From: Micromonospora lutea
GTDB taxonomy: Bacteria; Actinomycetota; Actinomycetes; Mycobacteriales; Micromonosporaceae
Assembly: GCF_016863535.1 (NCBI RefSeq)
Contig: NZ_BOPB01000013.1
Location: forward strand, 186,001 to 250,000
Length of the DNA stretch: 64,000 nt
Direction: 5' to 3'
The notes under the pieces: model-generated
Database searches by the model: none
Told to the model about the DNA's origin: nothing
What the model saw: only the letters and a program-made list of their open reading frames with translations
Program-made: the position numbers and the translations under genes
Shown here: positions 1 through 8,259 of the stretch, in pieces
Numbering within the stretch: position 1 is the stretch's first letter
Layout: every line of letters starts with the position of its first letter

Positions 1-485
1 TGGCCGGCCTCGGCGTGCTGCTGGTGTTCCTGCTCACGGTGGCGGTGGTGCTGCTGCTGGCGCTGCCACCGGCCCACCGCTGGTTCGTGCCCCGCGCCGA
101 GCCGGCAGCGGCCTGGCCGCGCGGCGGAGGAGACATCCCGAACGCACACCTGGTCGGCTACCCCATGCCCATGGGCTATCCCGCCTATCCCGCGCCGCCC
201 GGTCACCTACCGCACCCCGGATATCCGCCGCCGGGTCACCCGCTGCCCGGTTACGGGGTGCCCGGTGCGGGGTATGCGGTGGGCGGGTATCCCGGGTATG
301 TCGCACCCGGTGCCATGGGCAGTCCGGATCCGGCCGGGTATCCCCCGCACCAGGCGGCCTCGCCGGTCGCCGAGGAGACACCACCGGCACCGGCTGCTCC
401 ACCCGCGTCCGACGGACCGGCCGCCCCCGACGGTGGCGCACCGGGCGGTGCCGCCTCCGGTGGCTCGGATCAGCCGGATCGGTAG
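1..485 (+). CDS. Membrane protein with Pro/Tyr-rich tail, 5' end outside window
   Basis: The frame is already open at base 3, so the true start lies upstream of the window. What remains is one hydrophobic helix ending LLLALPPAHRWF, then a tail of about 130 residues rich in Pro, Gly, Tyr and Ala with repeated GYP/PGY motifs. The products at 1289 and 2205 have the same plan: a last membrane helix ending LLALPxA plus an aromatic, followed by a proline-rich cytoplasmic tail. It is therefore probably the first of three paralogues separated only by the DUF4178 gene. Function unknown. The tail looks disordered and may serve as an interaction surface, which is inference. Confidence 0.7.
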   Translation, partial: AGLGVLLVFLLTVAVVLLLALPPAHRWFVPRAEPAAAWPRGGGDIPNAHLVGYPMPMGYPAYPAPPGHLPHPGYPPPGHPLPGYGVPGAGYAVGGYPGYVAPGAMGSPDPAGYPPHQAASPVAEETPPAPAAPPASDGPAAPDGGAPGGAASGGSDQPDR

Positions 486-558
486 CCGGTTGGCGAGCGG
501 CGTGACCTGCCCGGATCATGGTCGACGTCTCCGCTGAACTGTCTCGGGAGGTGACCGG

Positions 559-1158
559 GTGGACGGCACATCGGCGTACCTGGCCGCCGCCAGCCTGGTC
601 GGGTTGGTCGTAGTCGTGCTCGCGCTGCGCTGGTGGCACAACCGGTCACGGGCGCCGGTGGCTCCGCGGCAGCGCCGAAGCGGTGGACAGCGACGCGATC
701 CGCGCCGCATCGAGGTCGGCGACATCGTCGAGATCGGTGACGCCGCGTATGCCGTGCGGGGTTCGATCCGTCTGGTGGAAGGTGAGTGGAGGTGGGCCGA
801 GCACCTCCTCGACGACCTGGACGAGCACGGTGGCCGGCGTCGACTCTCGGTGGCGGAGAGCCCCGGATTCGAACTGGTGTTGTGGGAAACGGCACCACGC
901 GATGCCACCGTCACGCCGGGTGCACCGGTGGTCGAGTTCGGCGACCGGCGCTACAGCTGGCACGAGTCCGGTCAGGCTCGGTACACCGCTTCCGAGGTCG
1001 CCGGGCTGGCACCGAGCGGCACCATGCGCTATCACGACTACCGGGCCCCGGGCGGGGCGCGGCTCACCTTCGAGGCGTACGGCGAGGCGGGCTGGGAGAT
1101 GGCCCGGGGGGAGCGGCTCGACAGTGACGAGGTGACCGTCCACCCGCAGAGCTCCTGA
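559..1158 (+). CDS. DUF4178 domain protein with N-terminal membrane anchor
   Basis: 199 residues from a GTG with a GGGAGG ribosome site about 8 bases upstream. Residues 5-24 form one hydrophobic helix (YLAAASLVGLVVVVLALRWW), followed by a basic linker and a soluble beta-rich domain. The motif VGDIVEIGDAAYAVRGSIR near residue 53, the later RWAEHLL segment and the FGDRRYSWHESG segment match my memory of DUF4178 (GxxVxxxGxxYxVxG pattern, usually seen beside membrane or phage-shock-like genes). No enzymatic role is known to me. It lies between two paralogous membrane-protein genes, so a shared envelope role is possible but unproven. Confidence 0.7.
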   Translation: MDGTSAYLAAASLVGLVVVVLALRWWHNRSRAPVAPRQRRSGGQRRDPRRIEVGDIVEIGDAAYAVRGSIRLVEGEWRWAEHLLDDLDEHGGRRRLSVAESPGFELVLWETAPRDATVTPGAPVVEFGDRRYSWHESGQARYTASEVAGLAPSGTMRYHDYRAPGGARLTFEAYGEAGWEMARGERLDSDEVTVHPQSS

Positions 1159-1288
1159 GCAGGACAACCGCCCGTCCGATCGATCCCGGCCGGCCAGGTG
1201 GCTGGTGACGTGCCCACCACTCGGCGTCGCAGCGTGCCGGATTGGTCCGTTGCCGATACGGTGAAGCGCGTTCCAGGAAGGGAGAAAG

Positions 1289-2083
1289 ATGGTTGATCCT
1301 CAAAACACCCCGACCCGGTCGCGGCCGGGCGTGGTGACGATATCCACCTACCTGCTGCTGCTGTTCGCGATCTGTCAGCTGATCAGCGTGATCATCTCGC
1401 TGGCCACCATCGGCACCGTCCGCGAGGTGATGGAGGAGGCGTACCGGGACTCCACCGTCGAGGGGGCGCAGAACATCGCCGACATCACGGTCGTGATCGG
1501 CGTTGGCACCGCGATTTTCCTGCTGGTGGTGGCATTCGCGCTGTTCGCCCTTGGTCTGCTGAACCTGCGCGGCAAGAACGGCTCCCGGATCGCCACCTGG
1601 ATCGTCGGTGGCATCCTGTTCTGCTGCACCGGGCTGAATCTGCTCAGCGGGTTCGCCGGCAATCTCGGTACGCCCGGCGAGACCAGCGGCGACATGCCCA
1701 GTGGCGAGGAGATCCAGCGTCGGCTGGAGGACGCCCTGCCGAGCTGGACCACGCCGGTCAGCATCCTGCTCGGGGTGATCAGCCTGATCTCGCTGCTGGT
1801 GGCGCTGATCCTGCTGGCGCTGCCGAAGGCCAACGAATTCTTCCGCAAGCCGACCCAGCAGTGGGAGCCGCCGACGCCCGGCGGTGCGTACCCGAGCCAG
1901 CCCGGCTACCCGCCGGCCCCCGGCTACCCGGGTGCCCCACAGCAGCCGGCCGAGCCCGGCTATCCGGGCACCGGGGGTCAGCCTCCGGCCGGTGACCAGG
2001 GCAGTCAGCCGGGTGGGCAGACCCCGCCTGCCGACGGCCCGGACCAGCCCGGTACGCAGCCGCCCACCGATCGTCCCGGCTGA
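1289..2083 (+). CDS. Four-helix membrane protein with Pro/Gly/Tyr-rich C-tail
   Basis: 264 residues from ATG, with AAGGGAGAAAG just upstream as ribosome site. By eye there are four membrane helices, near residues 12-38, 67-96, 103-124 and 150-176, the last ending LILLALPKANEFF. Then comes a tail of about 80 residues built of GYP, PGTQ and PPADG-like low-complexity sequence. The soluble loop between helices 1 and 2 is short and acidic. It has the same architecture as the neighbour at 2205 and the partial gene at base 1. No catalytic motif is visible and I cannot assign a function. The tail resembles those of small actinobacterial membrane proteins annotated only as hypothetical. Confidence 0.75.
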   Translation: MVDPQNTPTRSRPGVVTISTYLLLLFAICQLISVIISLATIGTVREVMEEAYRDSTVEGAQNIADITVVIGVGTAIFLLVVAFALFALGLLNLRGKNGSRIATWIVGGILFCCTGLNLLSGFAGNLGTPGETSGDMPSGEEIQRRLEDALPSWTTPVSILLGVISLISLLVALILLALPKANEFFRKPTQQWEPPTPGGAYPSQPGYPPAPGYPGAPQQPAEPGYPGTGGQPPAGDQGSQPGGQTPPADGPDQPGTQPPTDRPG

Positions 2084-2204
2084 CCCTCGGTCGCGCGGGT
2101 GCCGATGTGCTGACCGGCCTGCCGATTTCGACACCCGCATCAGCACGACCGCGACGGGTCCCTCCGAGTAGGTTGCTTTCCGACGCCTACCGGAGGGACC
2201 CGTC

Positions 2205-2870
2205 GTGTCGTATCCCGAACAGGCACCGGCCCGCCGGCCGGCTGCGGTCATGCTGGCTGTGGCGACACTGGCGGTGATGGCACTCGGCGCGCTCGTGTTC
2301 GCGATGATCGGGCTCGCGTCCATCGACGGCACGGTGGACCGGTTCCGCTCGACGGCCGGCGCCGAGGCCGATCCCGGTCAGGTCGACGCGGTGGTGGGGC
2401 TGCTGCGGGCCTCGGTCGTGGTGTCGGCGGTGCTGAGTATTTTCGCCGGTCTGCTTCTCGTCGTGCTGACGCTGGGACTGGCCGCCCGCCTGCCTGCGGC
2501 ACGGGTGGCGACCTGGGTGGTCGCCGGGCTGGGTGTGTTCTGCGGGTGTGGTGGGCTGGTCACGCTGATCGTGCAGCGCGCAGTGCCTCTGGAATTCCGC
2601 GACAACCTGGGGACCGCCGAGTTGCTCGCCCTGGTGTCGGATGCCCACCCGGCCTGGTGGATTCCGCTCACCGCCGCCCTTTCGATCGCCCAGGTGCTCG
2701 GTTACCTTGTGGTAGCCGTGCTGCTGGCGCTGCCGGCGGCCAACGCCTGGTTCCGGCGACGGCCGGCACCCCAGCGTCCGGCCTCCCCGCACCAGCCGTC
2801 CACCCCACCGTTCGGACATCCGTCGGCGGCACCTCCCTACCAGCCGCCGACACCGCCGTACCAGCAGTGA
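2205..2870 (+). CDS. Four-helix membrane protein with Pro-rich C-tail (paralogue of 1289 gene)
   Basis: 221 residues from GTG. The ribosome site CCGGAGGGA sits about 6 bases upstream and decides the start. Four membrane helices are seen near residues 11-37, 64-95, 99-122 and 146-177. The last ends AVLLALPAANAWF, matching LLALPKANEFF in the upstream paralogue. The tail is about 40 residues with PSTPP and PYQPPTPPYQQ. A short-chain dehydrogenase gene begins 18 bases after its stop, so the two may be co-transcribed. Function unknown; the family call rests on shared topology and the shared helix-end motif, not on an alignment. Confidence 0.75.
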   Translation: MSYPEQAPARRPAAVMLAVATLAVMALGALVFAMIGLASIDGTVDRFRSTAGAEADPGQVDAVVGLLRASVVVSAVLSIFAGLLLVVLTLGLAARLPAARVATWVVAGLGVFCGCGGLVTLIVQRAVPLEFRDNLGTAELLALVSDAHPAWWIPLTAALSIAQVLGYLVVAVLLALPAANAWFRRRPAPQRPASPHQPSTPPFGHPSAAPPYQPPTPPYQQ

Positions 2871-2888
2871 CCGCCGCCCGGGGCGTCG

Positions 2889-3734
2889 ATGTCGCCCCCT
2901 GTACCCGCCGAGGTGATGACGCCCGTGACGCCCGACCGGACCAGCAGTGATCGATGGGCGTTGATCACCGGAGCGACGGCGGGTATCGGGGCGGCGTTCG
3001 CCACCCGGCTGGCCGCCGACGGATGGCACCTGGTGCTGGTCGCCCGCGACGCGACCCGGCTGGCGGCGCAAGCCGCCGAGTTGACCGGCCGGCACGGCGT
3101 GGAGACCGAGACCATCACCGCCGATCTGTCCACCGACGACGGTTGCGTCACGGTCGAACGACGGCTGACCGACGGCCCGCCCGTCGAGCTTCTGGTCAAC
3201 AATGCCGGCATCAGCCTGAACAAGCCGTTCCTCCGGTCGTCGGTTCAGGACGAGACTCGACTGCTGCGGCTGAACGTGCACGCGGTGCTGCGGCTGACCC
3301 TCGCCGCGCTGGCCAGGATGACCGAGCGGCGCAGCGGGGCAGTGATTAATGTCTCTTCGGTTGCCGGTTTCGGCGCGGTCATGCCCGGCTCGACGTACTC
3401 GGCCAGCAAGGCGTGGGTCACCAACTTCAGCGAGTCCGTCGGGCAGTCCGCCCGCCCTTTCGGCGTACGCGTGCTGGCGCTCTGCCCGGGCTACACCCGT
3501 ACCGAATTCCACCAACGCGCCGGCATCGACATGTCGAAAACCCCCGAATGGATGTGGCTCGACGCGACCAATGTGGTCGATGAAGCCCTGCGTGACCTGC
3601 GCAAAGGCAAGTTGGTCAGCGTCCCGTCGTGGAAATACAAGCTGGCCGTGGTCGGGTTGCGACACGCACCGCGTCGGCTGCTCGACCTGGTCTCCCGGGA
3701 CACCCGCGGGCGGATCGGTCGCGACCGTCGCTGA
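2889..3734 (+). CDS. Short-chain dehydrogenase/reductase (SDR)
   Basis: 281 residues. The Rossmann glycine motif TGATAGIG is at about residues 27-34, NNAG follows the fourth strand, SSVAGFG carries the catalytic serine, and YSASK (Tyr170, Lys174) completes the active site. This is the classical SDR layout for NAD(P)H-dependent oxidoreduction of a carbonyl or alcohol. The start is uncertain: ATG at 2889 has no clear ribosome site, and ATG at 2916 or GTG at 2925 is equally possible, all upstream of the fold. Substrate cannot be told; the C-terminal [19 protein letters not shown] stretch resembles the DltE/YqjQ-like group. It follows the membrane gene at 2205 by 18 bases. Confidence 0.88.
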   Translation: MSPPVPAEVMTPVTPDRTSSDRWALITGATAGIGAAFATRLAADGWHLVLVARDATRLAAQAAELTGRHGVETETITADLSTDDGCVTVERRLTDGPPVELLVNNAGISLNKPFLRSSVQDETRLLRLNVHAVLRLTLAALARMTERRSGAVINVSSVAGFGAVMPGSTYSASKAWVTNFSESVGQSARPFGVRVLALCPGYTRTEFHQRAGIDMSKTPEWMWLDATNVVDEALRDLRKGKLVSVPSWKYKLAVVGLRHAPRRLLDLVSRDTRGRIGRDRR

Positions 3735-3901
3735 CCGACGGTTCAGCGGCCGGCGGCCTGCCGGCGACGGTGACGTCACTCGATCCGTCGGAATGATCGA
3801 CGTAGCGTAACCGGACATCGCCACTCATCGGTCCCCCGAAGGGGTTGACCAGCGTGGCCCGCACACGCGGCACACAGACTTGCGCAGTACCCTCTATCGC
3901 C

Positions 3902-4432
3902 ATGGGGGACCACGACGACCTGCGCAAATTCATCTCCGACCTGGCTGTGGTCCATGGCCGGGTGGTGCTCTCCTCAGGGCGGGAGGCCGACTGGTATGTA
4001 GATCTGCGTCGCGTCACGCTGCATCACCGGGCGGCACCGTTGGTGGGACGGGTGCTGCGGGAGTTGACCGTCGACTGGTCGTACGACGCGGTGGGTGGCC
4101 TGACCCTGGGGGCCGACCCGATCGCCGTCGCGATGATGCACGCCGCCGGGCGTCCGTTGGACGCGTTCGTGGTTCGTAAGGCGGGCAAGGCGCACGGGCT
4201 GCAACGCCGGATCGAAGGGCCCGACGTGGCCGGGCGTCGGGTGCTCGCGGTGGAGGACACCTCCACCACCGGGGAAAGCGTGTTGACCGCGGTCGAGGCC
4301 CTTCGCGAGGCGGGAGCCGAGGTTGTGGGGGTGGCGGTTATCGTTGATCGTGGTGCCGGCGACGCGGTGCGAGCCGCCGGATTGCCCTATCGGGCGGCCT
4401 ATACGTTGGCTGACCTCGGCCTTGTGGCGTAA
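3902..4432 (+). CDS. pyrE: Orotate phosphoribosyltransferase
   Basis: 176 residues. Converts orotate and PRPP to OMP in pyrimidine synthesis. The PRPP-binding motif VLAVEDTSTTGES (about residues 112-124), the substrate-loop region FVVRKAGKAHG, and an N-terminal GRVVLSSGREADWYVDLR segment are all typical. I chose ATG 3902 because the residues encoded upstream in the open frame do not resemble the family. There is no ribosome site before it, and a TACCCT hexamer ends 7 bases upstream, so the mRNA may be leaderless. An ArsR-type regulator gene follows after 57 bases. The other pyr genes are not in this window. Confidence 0.92.
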   Translation: MGDHDDLRKFISDLAVVHGRVVLSSGREADWYVDLRRVTLHHRAAPLVGRVLRELTVDWSYDAVGGLTLGADPIAVAMMHAAGRPLDAFVVRKAGKAHGLQRRIEGPDVAGRRVLAVEDTSTTGESVLTAVEALREAGAEVVGVAVIVDRGAGDAVRAAGLPYRAAYTLADLGLVA

Positions 4433-4447
4433 AAGTCTGCCTATTCG

Positions 4448-4471
4448 GATCTGCTGATATGCAGGCAGATC
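4448..4471. promoter_or_regulatory. Inverted repeat upstream of arsR-type gene, candidate operator
   Basis: A perfect 7-base inverted repeat, GATCTGC, then 10 bases (TGATATGCAG), then GCAGATC, lies 18 bases before the ArsR-family start codon and 15 bases after the pyrE stop. ArsR/SmtB repressors usually bind such dyads at their own promoters, so autoregulation is the natural reading. This is inference from position and symmetry only. Confidence 0.4.
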
Positions 4472-4489
4472 GATGCTGCTGGTGGAAGG

Positions 4490-4867
4490 ATGGAATGCGT
4501 GGGAACTGCGTTGGCCGAAATGACTATGCCTCAGATCTCGCCGCTTGCCGGCGAGCCGATCGAACGCGCCGACGCCGAGCGGCTGGCGGGGGTCCTCAAG
4601 GCCCTCGCCGATCCCGCTCGGCTGCGGCTGCTCAGCCTGATCCAGTCGGCACCCGAGGGCGAAGCGTGCGTGTGTGACCTCACCGCGCCGCTCGGCCTCT
4701 CCCAGCCGACGGTCAGTCACCACCTCCGAATCCTCACCGAGGCCGGCTTGCTGGAGCGGGAAAAGCGCGGGGTGTGGGCCTACTACCGGTTGGTCCCGAG
4801 CGCGATCGCCACGATCGCCGACCTGCTGACCCCGCCGCGTAAGCGGGCCACCAAGAAGGCTCGCTGA
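4490..4867 (+). CDS. ArsR/SmtB-family winged-helix metalloregulator
   Basis: 125 residues. It has an ArsR-type HTH: LKALADPARLRLLSLI, then CVCDL, then LGLSQPTVSHHLRILTEAGLL and the wing EKRGVWAYYRL. The CVCDL motif in the helix before the recognition helix is the place where ArsR/CadC proteins carry their CxC metal thiolates, so an arsenite, cadmium or zinc-type sensor is plausible. A lysine-rich C-tail (PRKRATKKAR) follows. The start is ambiguous between ATG 4490 and ATG 4520 or 4526. No efflux pump or arsenate reductase is adjacent; the flanking genes are pyrE and, convergently, a DUF368 gene, so the target may be distant or just itself. Confidence 0.88.
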   Translation: MECVGTALAEMTMPQISPLAGEPIERADAERLAGVLKALADPARLRLLSLIQSAPEGEACVCDLTAPLGLSQPTVSHHLRILTEAGLLEREKRGVWAYYRLVPSAIATIADLLTPPRKRATKKAR

Positions 4868-4873
4868 ACCAGA

Positions 4874-4913
4874 ACCGCTTGGTGGCCGCCCACCAGGGCA
4901 GCCACCAAGCGGT
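4874..4913. terminator. Bidirectional terminator hairpin
   Basis: A perfect 13-base stem, ACCGCTTGGTGGC (4874-4886) with GCCACCAAGCGGT (4901-4913) and a 14-base loop, fills the gap between the convergent arsR-type gene and the DUF368 gene. There is no T-run, as is usual in high-GC actinobacteria. Confidence 0.75.
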
Positions 4914-4918
4914 GGGTG

Positions 4919-5887
4919 TCAGCGGACGTGCGTCGTCTCGTACGTCTCCTCGGTGAGGTCCCGGGCGGCCCGGCGCAGCCGGCGACGCTCGGCGATGACC
5001 ATTGCCGTGACCACGGCGGCACCCACCAGGGCCAGGGCCACGATGGACAGCACGTGGTCGCCCGGTGCGTGCAGGTCACGGTCCTCGGACTGCCACGGCC
5101 ACAGCGCGCGCAGGCTGCCCAGGATCACGCCGGTCATCACCGCCAGCGTCATCCGGCGGTGATGCTCAAGCAGCCACTGAAGCAGCTTGACGAAGAGGGA
5201 CAGGCCGATGATCATGCCTGCCGCGAAGACGGCCAGGTAGCCGAGGTCGCGGTTGTTGACGGCGCTGATGGTGGGCTCGTACAGGCCGACGGTCAGCAGC
5301 AGGAACGACCCCGAGATGCCGGGCAGGACCAGGGCGCAGACCGCGACCGCCGCCGCTACCAGTACGACCACCGGGTGTGGCTCGATGGTGGCGTGCGGCA
5401 AGCCGGTCAGCAGGAACGCCGCCACCCCGGCGGCGACGAGTGCCCCTACCTCCAGCGCTCGCCACGGCCTGCCGATCATCGAGATCGGCACCAGCACCGA
5501 GGCGAGGACCAGTCCGAAAAAGAGCCCCCTGGTCTGCTCCGGATAATCGGCCAGCAGCGGTTCGAGTAGCTTCGCCGCGATCAGCAGGCCGGGCAGCATG
5601 CCGATCAGCAGCGGGATCACCACCTCCCAGTGCACCTGCCGTAGCTGGTGACCCGCCCGCGTCCAGCCGCGCCCACGCGGAAGGTCGGAGACCGCGTACC
5701 GCACGGTGTTGACCAGATGCCCGGCGGACGCGATGAGCCGCTCGTAGACGCCGGTCACCAGCGCGATCGTCCCGCCGCTGATCCCGGGCACGGCCTCGGC
5801 CACGCCGATGGCCGTGCCGCGTAGGACATGGCCTACTCGTTCGCCCAATGCCATGAAGAATTCCGTTCCGTTGATTGCTGCGATCAC
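4919..5887 (-). CDS. DUF368 membrane protein, candidate undecaprenyl-phosphate translocase (PopT-like)
   Basis: 322 residues, about eight to ten hydrophobic helices. The N-terminal signature RGTAIGVAEAVPGISGGTIA and its internal partner LVLPGISGSFLLLTVGLYE are the repeated PGxSGGT/PGISGS motifs of DUF368. DUF368 proteins (PopT) and DedA proteins (UptA) have been reported to return undecaprenyl phosphate across the membrane for reuse in wall synthesis; applying this here is inference. The start is either GTG 5887 or ATG 5854; neither has a strong ribosome site and both precede the first signature motif. The basic C-tail AERRRLRRAARDL is cytoplasmic-like. A DedA-type gene occurs separately at 37.6-38.2 kb. 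Confidence 0.85.
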   Translation of the reverse strand: MIAAINGTEFFMALGERVGHVLRGTAIGVAEAVPGISGGTIALVTGVYERLIASAGHLVNTVRYAVSDLPRGRGWTRAGHQLRQVHWEVVIPLLIGMLPGLLIAAKLLEPLLADYPEQTRGLFFGLVLASVLVPISMIGRPWRALEVGALVAAGVAAFLLTGLPHATIEPHPVVVLVAAAVAVCALVLPGISGSFLLLTVGLYEPTISAVNNRDLGYLAVFAAGMIIGLSLFVKLLQWLLEHHRRMTLAVMTGVILGSLRALWPWQSEDRDLHAPGDHVLSIVALALVGAAVVTAMVIAERRRLRRAARDLTEETYETTHVR

Positions 5888-6020
5888 TGCCCCGCGTGGC
5901 CACCGCCACGGCCACGGCCACCCACGCTACCGGTGCCGCCGCCGACCGCCTTGGCCACGCAAAGCCGCCAACCAACCGCCCCAAGCCGTAGACCAACCCT
6001 GACCGCCCCACGCCCAATCC

Positions 6021-6101
6021 TTCGCCGATCATGCAGTTGTGGCACCAAACAAACCGGAACATTGTTCTCACTCCGGGCGCCATTACTGCATGATCGGCGA
6101 A
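6021..6101. repeat. Long palindromic element, diverged relative of the TGATCATGAGGTT family
   Basis: Perfect 17-base arms TTCGCCGATCATGCAGT (6021-6037) and ACTGCATGATCGGCGAA (6085-6101) enclose 47 bases. The element lies in the 287-base gap between the DUF368 start and the surface-protein stop. I see no gene there; the frames across it are low-complexity Arg/Gly/Pro sequence. The core GATCATG is shared with the palindromes at 16485, 17567 and 49053, but the arms differ, so it is at most a distant relative. Confidence 0.7.
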
Positions 6102-6130
6102 AGAGGTGCTGCGGCGGCGGGGGGAACAGC

Positions 6131-6160
6131 GGTGCCCCGCCGAGGGGTCGGCGGGGCACC
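6131..6160 (-). terminator. Terminator hairpin of the LPXTG-type gene
   Basis: 13-base perfect stem GGTGCCCCGCCGA / TCGGCGGGGCACC with a GGGG loop, 14 bases downstream of the stop of the minus-strand surface-protein gene. Confidence 0.8.
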
Positions 6161-6174
6161 GGGTGTGGGTGGGG

Positions 6175-7758
6175 CTATGCGGTGAAGCGGGTACGGCGGC
6201 GGCGGGCCAGCAGGAAGCCGGCTGCACCGGCGGCGAGCAGTACGCCGCCGACGCCCGCGATCAGGGCGGTGTTGGCACCGGTGATCGGCAGTTCACCGCC
6301 GTCACCGTCGCTACCGCCATCGCCGCCCTGGCCGCCGCTCGGGTTGACGACGAGCTTGGCGATGTCGTTGGCGGGCTTCAGGTCGGCATAGAAGCCGCCG
6401 TCGCACTGGCAGGGGACGTTGACCTTGACGTCGCCGGTGGAGTCCGGAACGACCTTGTCGATCCGGAGCCCGAACGTCATGGTCTCCTCGTCACCGGCCT
6501 TGATGAACCAGCTGGGGTAGCAGCGGTACGTGCGCCCGTTCGGCTCCCCCGGCTCGCCCCACTCGTTCTCGCCGCGCACCGGGGAGCAGTTGTCGGGGAC
6601 CCGTACCGCGCTGGTGCCGTTCGGAATCTCGATCTCGAGGTTGGTGACCGACGACCCCGAGCGGCCGTTGTCCAACGTGGCCGGACCGTTGTTGCGGAAG
6701 CCGACGACCGCGTCGACCTCGTCGCCCTGCGCACCGGAGACCTCGTCACCGACAGCTTCCAGGTCGGTGCTGTTCTTCCCGGTGATCGTCACCGCCAGGT
6801 GCGACCAGTTGTTGTCCGGTTGGGTGTCCGCCTGGAAGCTCCGCGCGGCAATGCCCGGGCCGGCCTCGTCCAGCAGCAGCTTGCCGCCGGTGCCCGGCTT
6901 GCCGAGGGTGGCGCCGCGGCTCTTCACGTACGCCGTGTAGTCCTCGAATTCGGCCGGAGTCATCCAGAGGATCTCGCCGTGGTCGTAGCCCGGAGCGAAC
7001 GCGTCCTTGGCGATCCGGTAGGCGAGAGTGGTGACATAGCTGGTACGCGGCTCCAGCGGCCGGTCGAAGTGGCAGGCGCGTAGGAAGGTGCCCTCGTAGG
7101 TGCAGTTGGAGTACTGCTTGGCGGGCTGGATCCCGTAGTCGTTGTAGAAGACGGCGACGGCACCCTTGGCGACCGTCTCTCCGGGGTTGCCGACCTTCAG
7201 CGGCACGGTGAACGCCGAGCCCGGCTTGCCGGAGCGCTCCGTCGGCGGGCCGGCGGCCAGATCGACGCCCTCACCGATCCGCACCCGCGCCTCGTGGGCG
7301 ACGGGGGTGTAGCCGGTGGCGCTGAGGCTCACCTTGACGGTGCCCTCGTCGCCGTCCTTCGCGCCCTTGGTCGGCGCGATGACCACCGAGTAGCGACCGC
7401 CGAAACCGCCCTCGTACAGCTCGACCTCGAACGGATCCGTGCAGACCAGAACATTCGGTTCGGGCGTCGAGCAGTAGCTGGAGTCGCTTTCCGACGTCAC
7501 GGTGGCCCTGCCGGCGAGGCTGGTGAAGTCGTAGCGCACGGTGAGGTCGTGCACCACCACCGTGGACGAGGCGAACAGGATCGGGCTGTCGATCTTTCCA
7601 GCTGATCCGGCGGCGATGGTGGTGTCGCCGAAGTAGACACCCAGCGAAACCTGGGACTCCTCGGCGGATGCGGGGGTGGCAGGGGCGGCGACGGCGGCGA
7701 CGAGTGCGCCAGCCACCCCCAACCCGGCCAGTCGACGCCGAGTGCAGTGGGTGAGCAT
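6175..7758 (-). CDS. LPXTG-type cell-wall-anchored surface protein
   Basis: 527 residues from ATG with GGGAGG 8 bases upstream. An N-terminal signal peptide (RRRLAGLGVAGALVAAVAAP, cleavage near ASA-EE) leads to a long extracellular region with beta-sandwich-like repeats such as VPLKVGNPGETVAKGAVAVF and VDAVVGFRNNGPATLDNG, resembling bacterial Ig/CARDB-like domains. The C-terminus has the sorting signal LPITG at 490-494, a hydrophobic helix and an RRRRTR anchor. Sortase is expected to cleave between Thr and Gly and attach it to peptidoglycan. No sortase gene is in the window. It lies 122 bases downstream of the small acidic protein gene on the same strand. No enzymatic motif was seen; adhesion or structural role is a guess. 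Confidence 0.88.
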   Translation of the reverse strand: MLTHCTRRRLAGLGVAGALVAAVAAPATPASAEESQVSLGVYFGDTTIAAGSAGKIDSPILFASSTVVVHDLTVRYDFTSLAGRATVTSESDSSYCSTPEPNVLVCTDPFEVELYEGGFGGRYSVVIAPTKGAKDGDEGTVKVSLSATGYTPVAHEARVRIGEGVDLAAGPPTERSGKPGSAFTVPLKVGNPGETVAKGAVAVFYNDYGIQPAKQYSNCTYEGTFLRACHFDRPLEPRTSYVTTLAYRIAKDAFAPGYDHGEILWMTPAEFEDYTAYVKSRGATLGKPGTGGKLLLDEAGPGIAARSFQADTQPDNNWSHLAVTITGKNSTDLEAVGDEVSGAQGDEVDAVVGFRNNGPATLDNGRSGSSVTNLEIEIPNGTSAVRVPDNCSPVRGENEWGEPGEPNGRTYRCYPSWFIKAGDEETMTFGLRIDKVVPDSTGDVKVNVPCQCDGGFYADLKPANDIAKLVVNPSGGQGGDGGSDGDGGELPITGANTALIAGVGGVLLAAGAAGFLLARRRRTRFTA

Positions 7759-7880
7759 GAAGGGGTCCTCCCGTGAGGGTGCGGGTGAAGCCCCCGGATG
7801 TTAAGGAATCTCTAAGGTCCTCGCTGTCCGTGTCGACCATCGCGGATGAAGTCCGGCCGAAAGGTTGATCGATCGGTGCG

Positions 7881-8093
7881 TCAGCGGTAGTCGTCCTCGT
7901 CGGCGCCGACCACGCGGGCCTGCTCCATGGCGTCCCAGTCGTTGACCTCCAAGCCGCGGTGCGGCTCGACCTCGACCTGGCTCGGGTCGGCCACGGCGGC
8001 CTGCTCGACGGCGTCGGCCGGCTCGGCCTCCAGATCACGCTCCTCCGGGCTGAGGTGATCGCCGGGGGCGAAGTCCTCGTCGGGCTGGCCCAT
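7881..8093 (-). CDS. Small acidic conserved actinobacterial protein
   Basis: 70 residues. ATG 8093 is preceded by GGAGG at ideal spacing (GGAGGCATCG-ATG), which fixes the start; frames reading further upstream are not needed. The sequence begins MGQPDEDFAPGDHLSPEERD and ends VVGADEDDYR, is strongly acidic and has no membrane helix or cysteine. The phrase HLSPEERDLE...HRGLEVNDWDAMEQARVV looks conserved in Micromonospora relatives as I remember them, but no function is known to me. It lies divergent from the holin-like gene at 8260 and upstream of the LPXTG-type gene. Confidence 0.75.
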   Translation of the reverse strand: MGQPDEDFAPGDHLSPEERDLEAEPADAVEQAAVADPSQVEVEPHRGLEVNDWDAMEQARVVGADEDDYR

Positions 8094-8259
8094 TCGATGC
8101 CTCCGGGTGTCGGCGTGCGGGTACCCACCCACCGTACGGGGTGTGCCGGCGTAGTGCTGGGAACCGGCCGGCCACGCGGCCGCCGAGGGTACGCCGTCGC
8201 CCTGACCGAGTCGGCCGAATCGACCCACCGACGACTGCCACCGGTGCCAGGATGGTGCC

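Noticed and set aside
2187..3824. Minus-strand open frame of about 545 codons
   Set aside because: Covers a paralogous membrane-protein gene and an SDR gene on the other strand, both with clear families; the translation is low complexity.
5888..6174. Arg/Gly-rich open frames across the palindrome before the surface-protein gene
   Set aside because: Low-complexity translations of GC-rich DNA with no start signals; the region is explained by the palindrome and a terminator.
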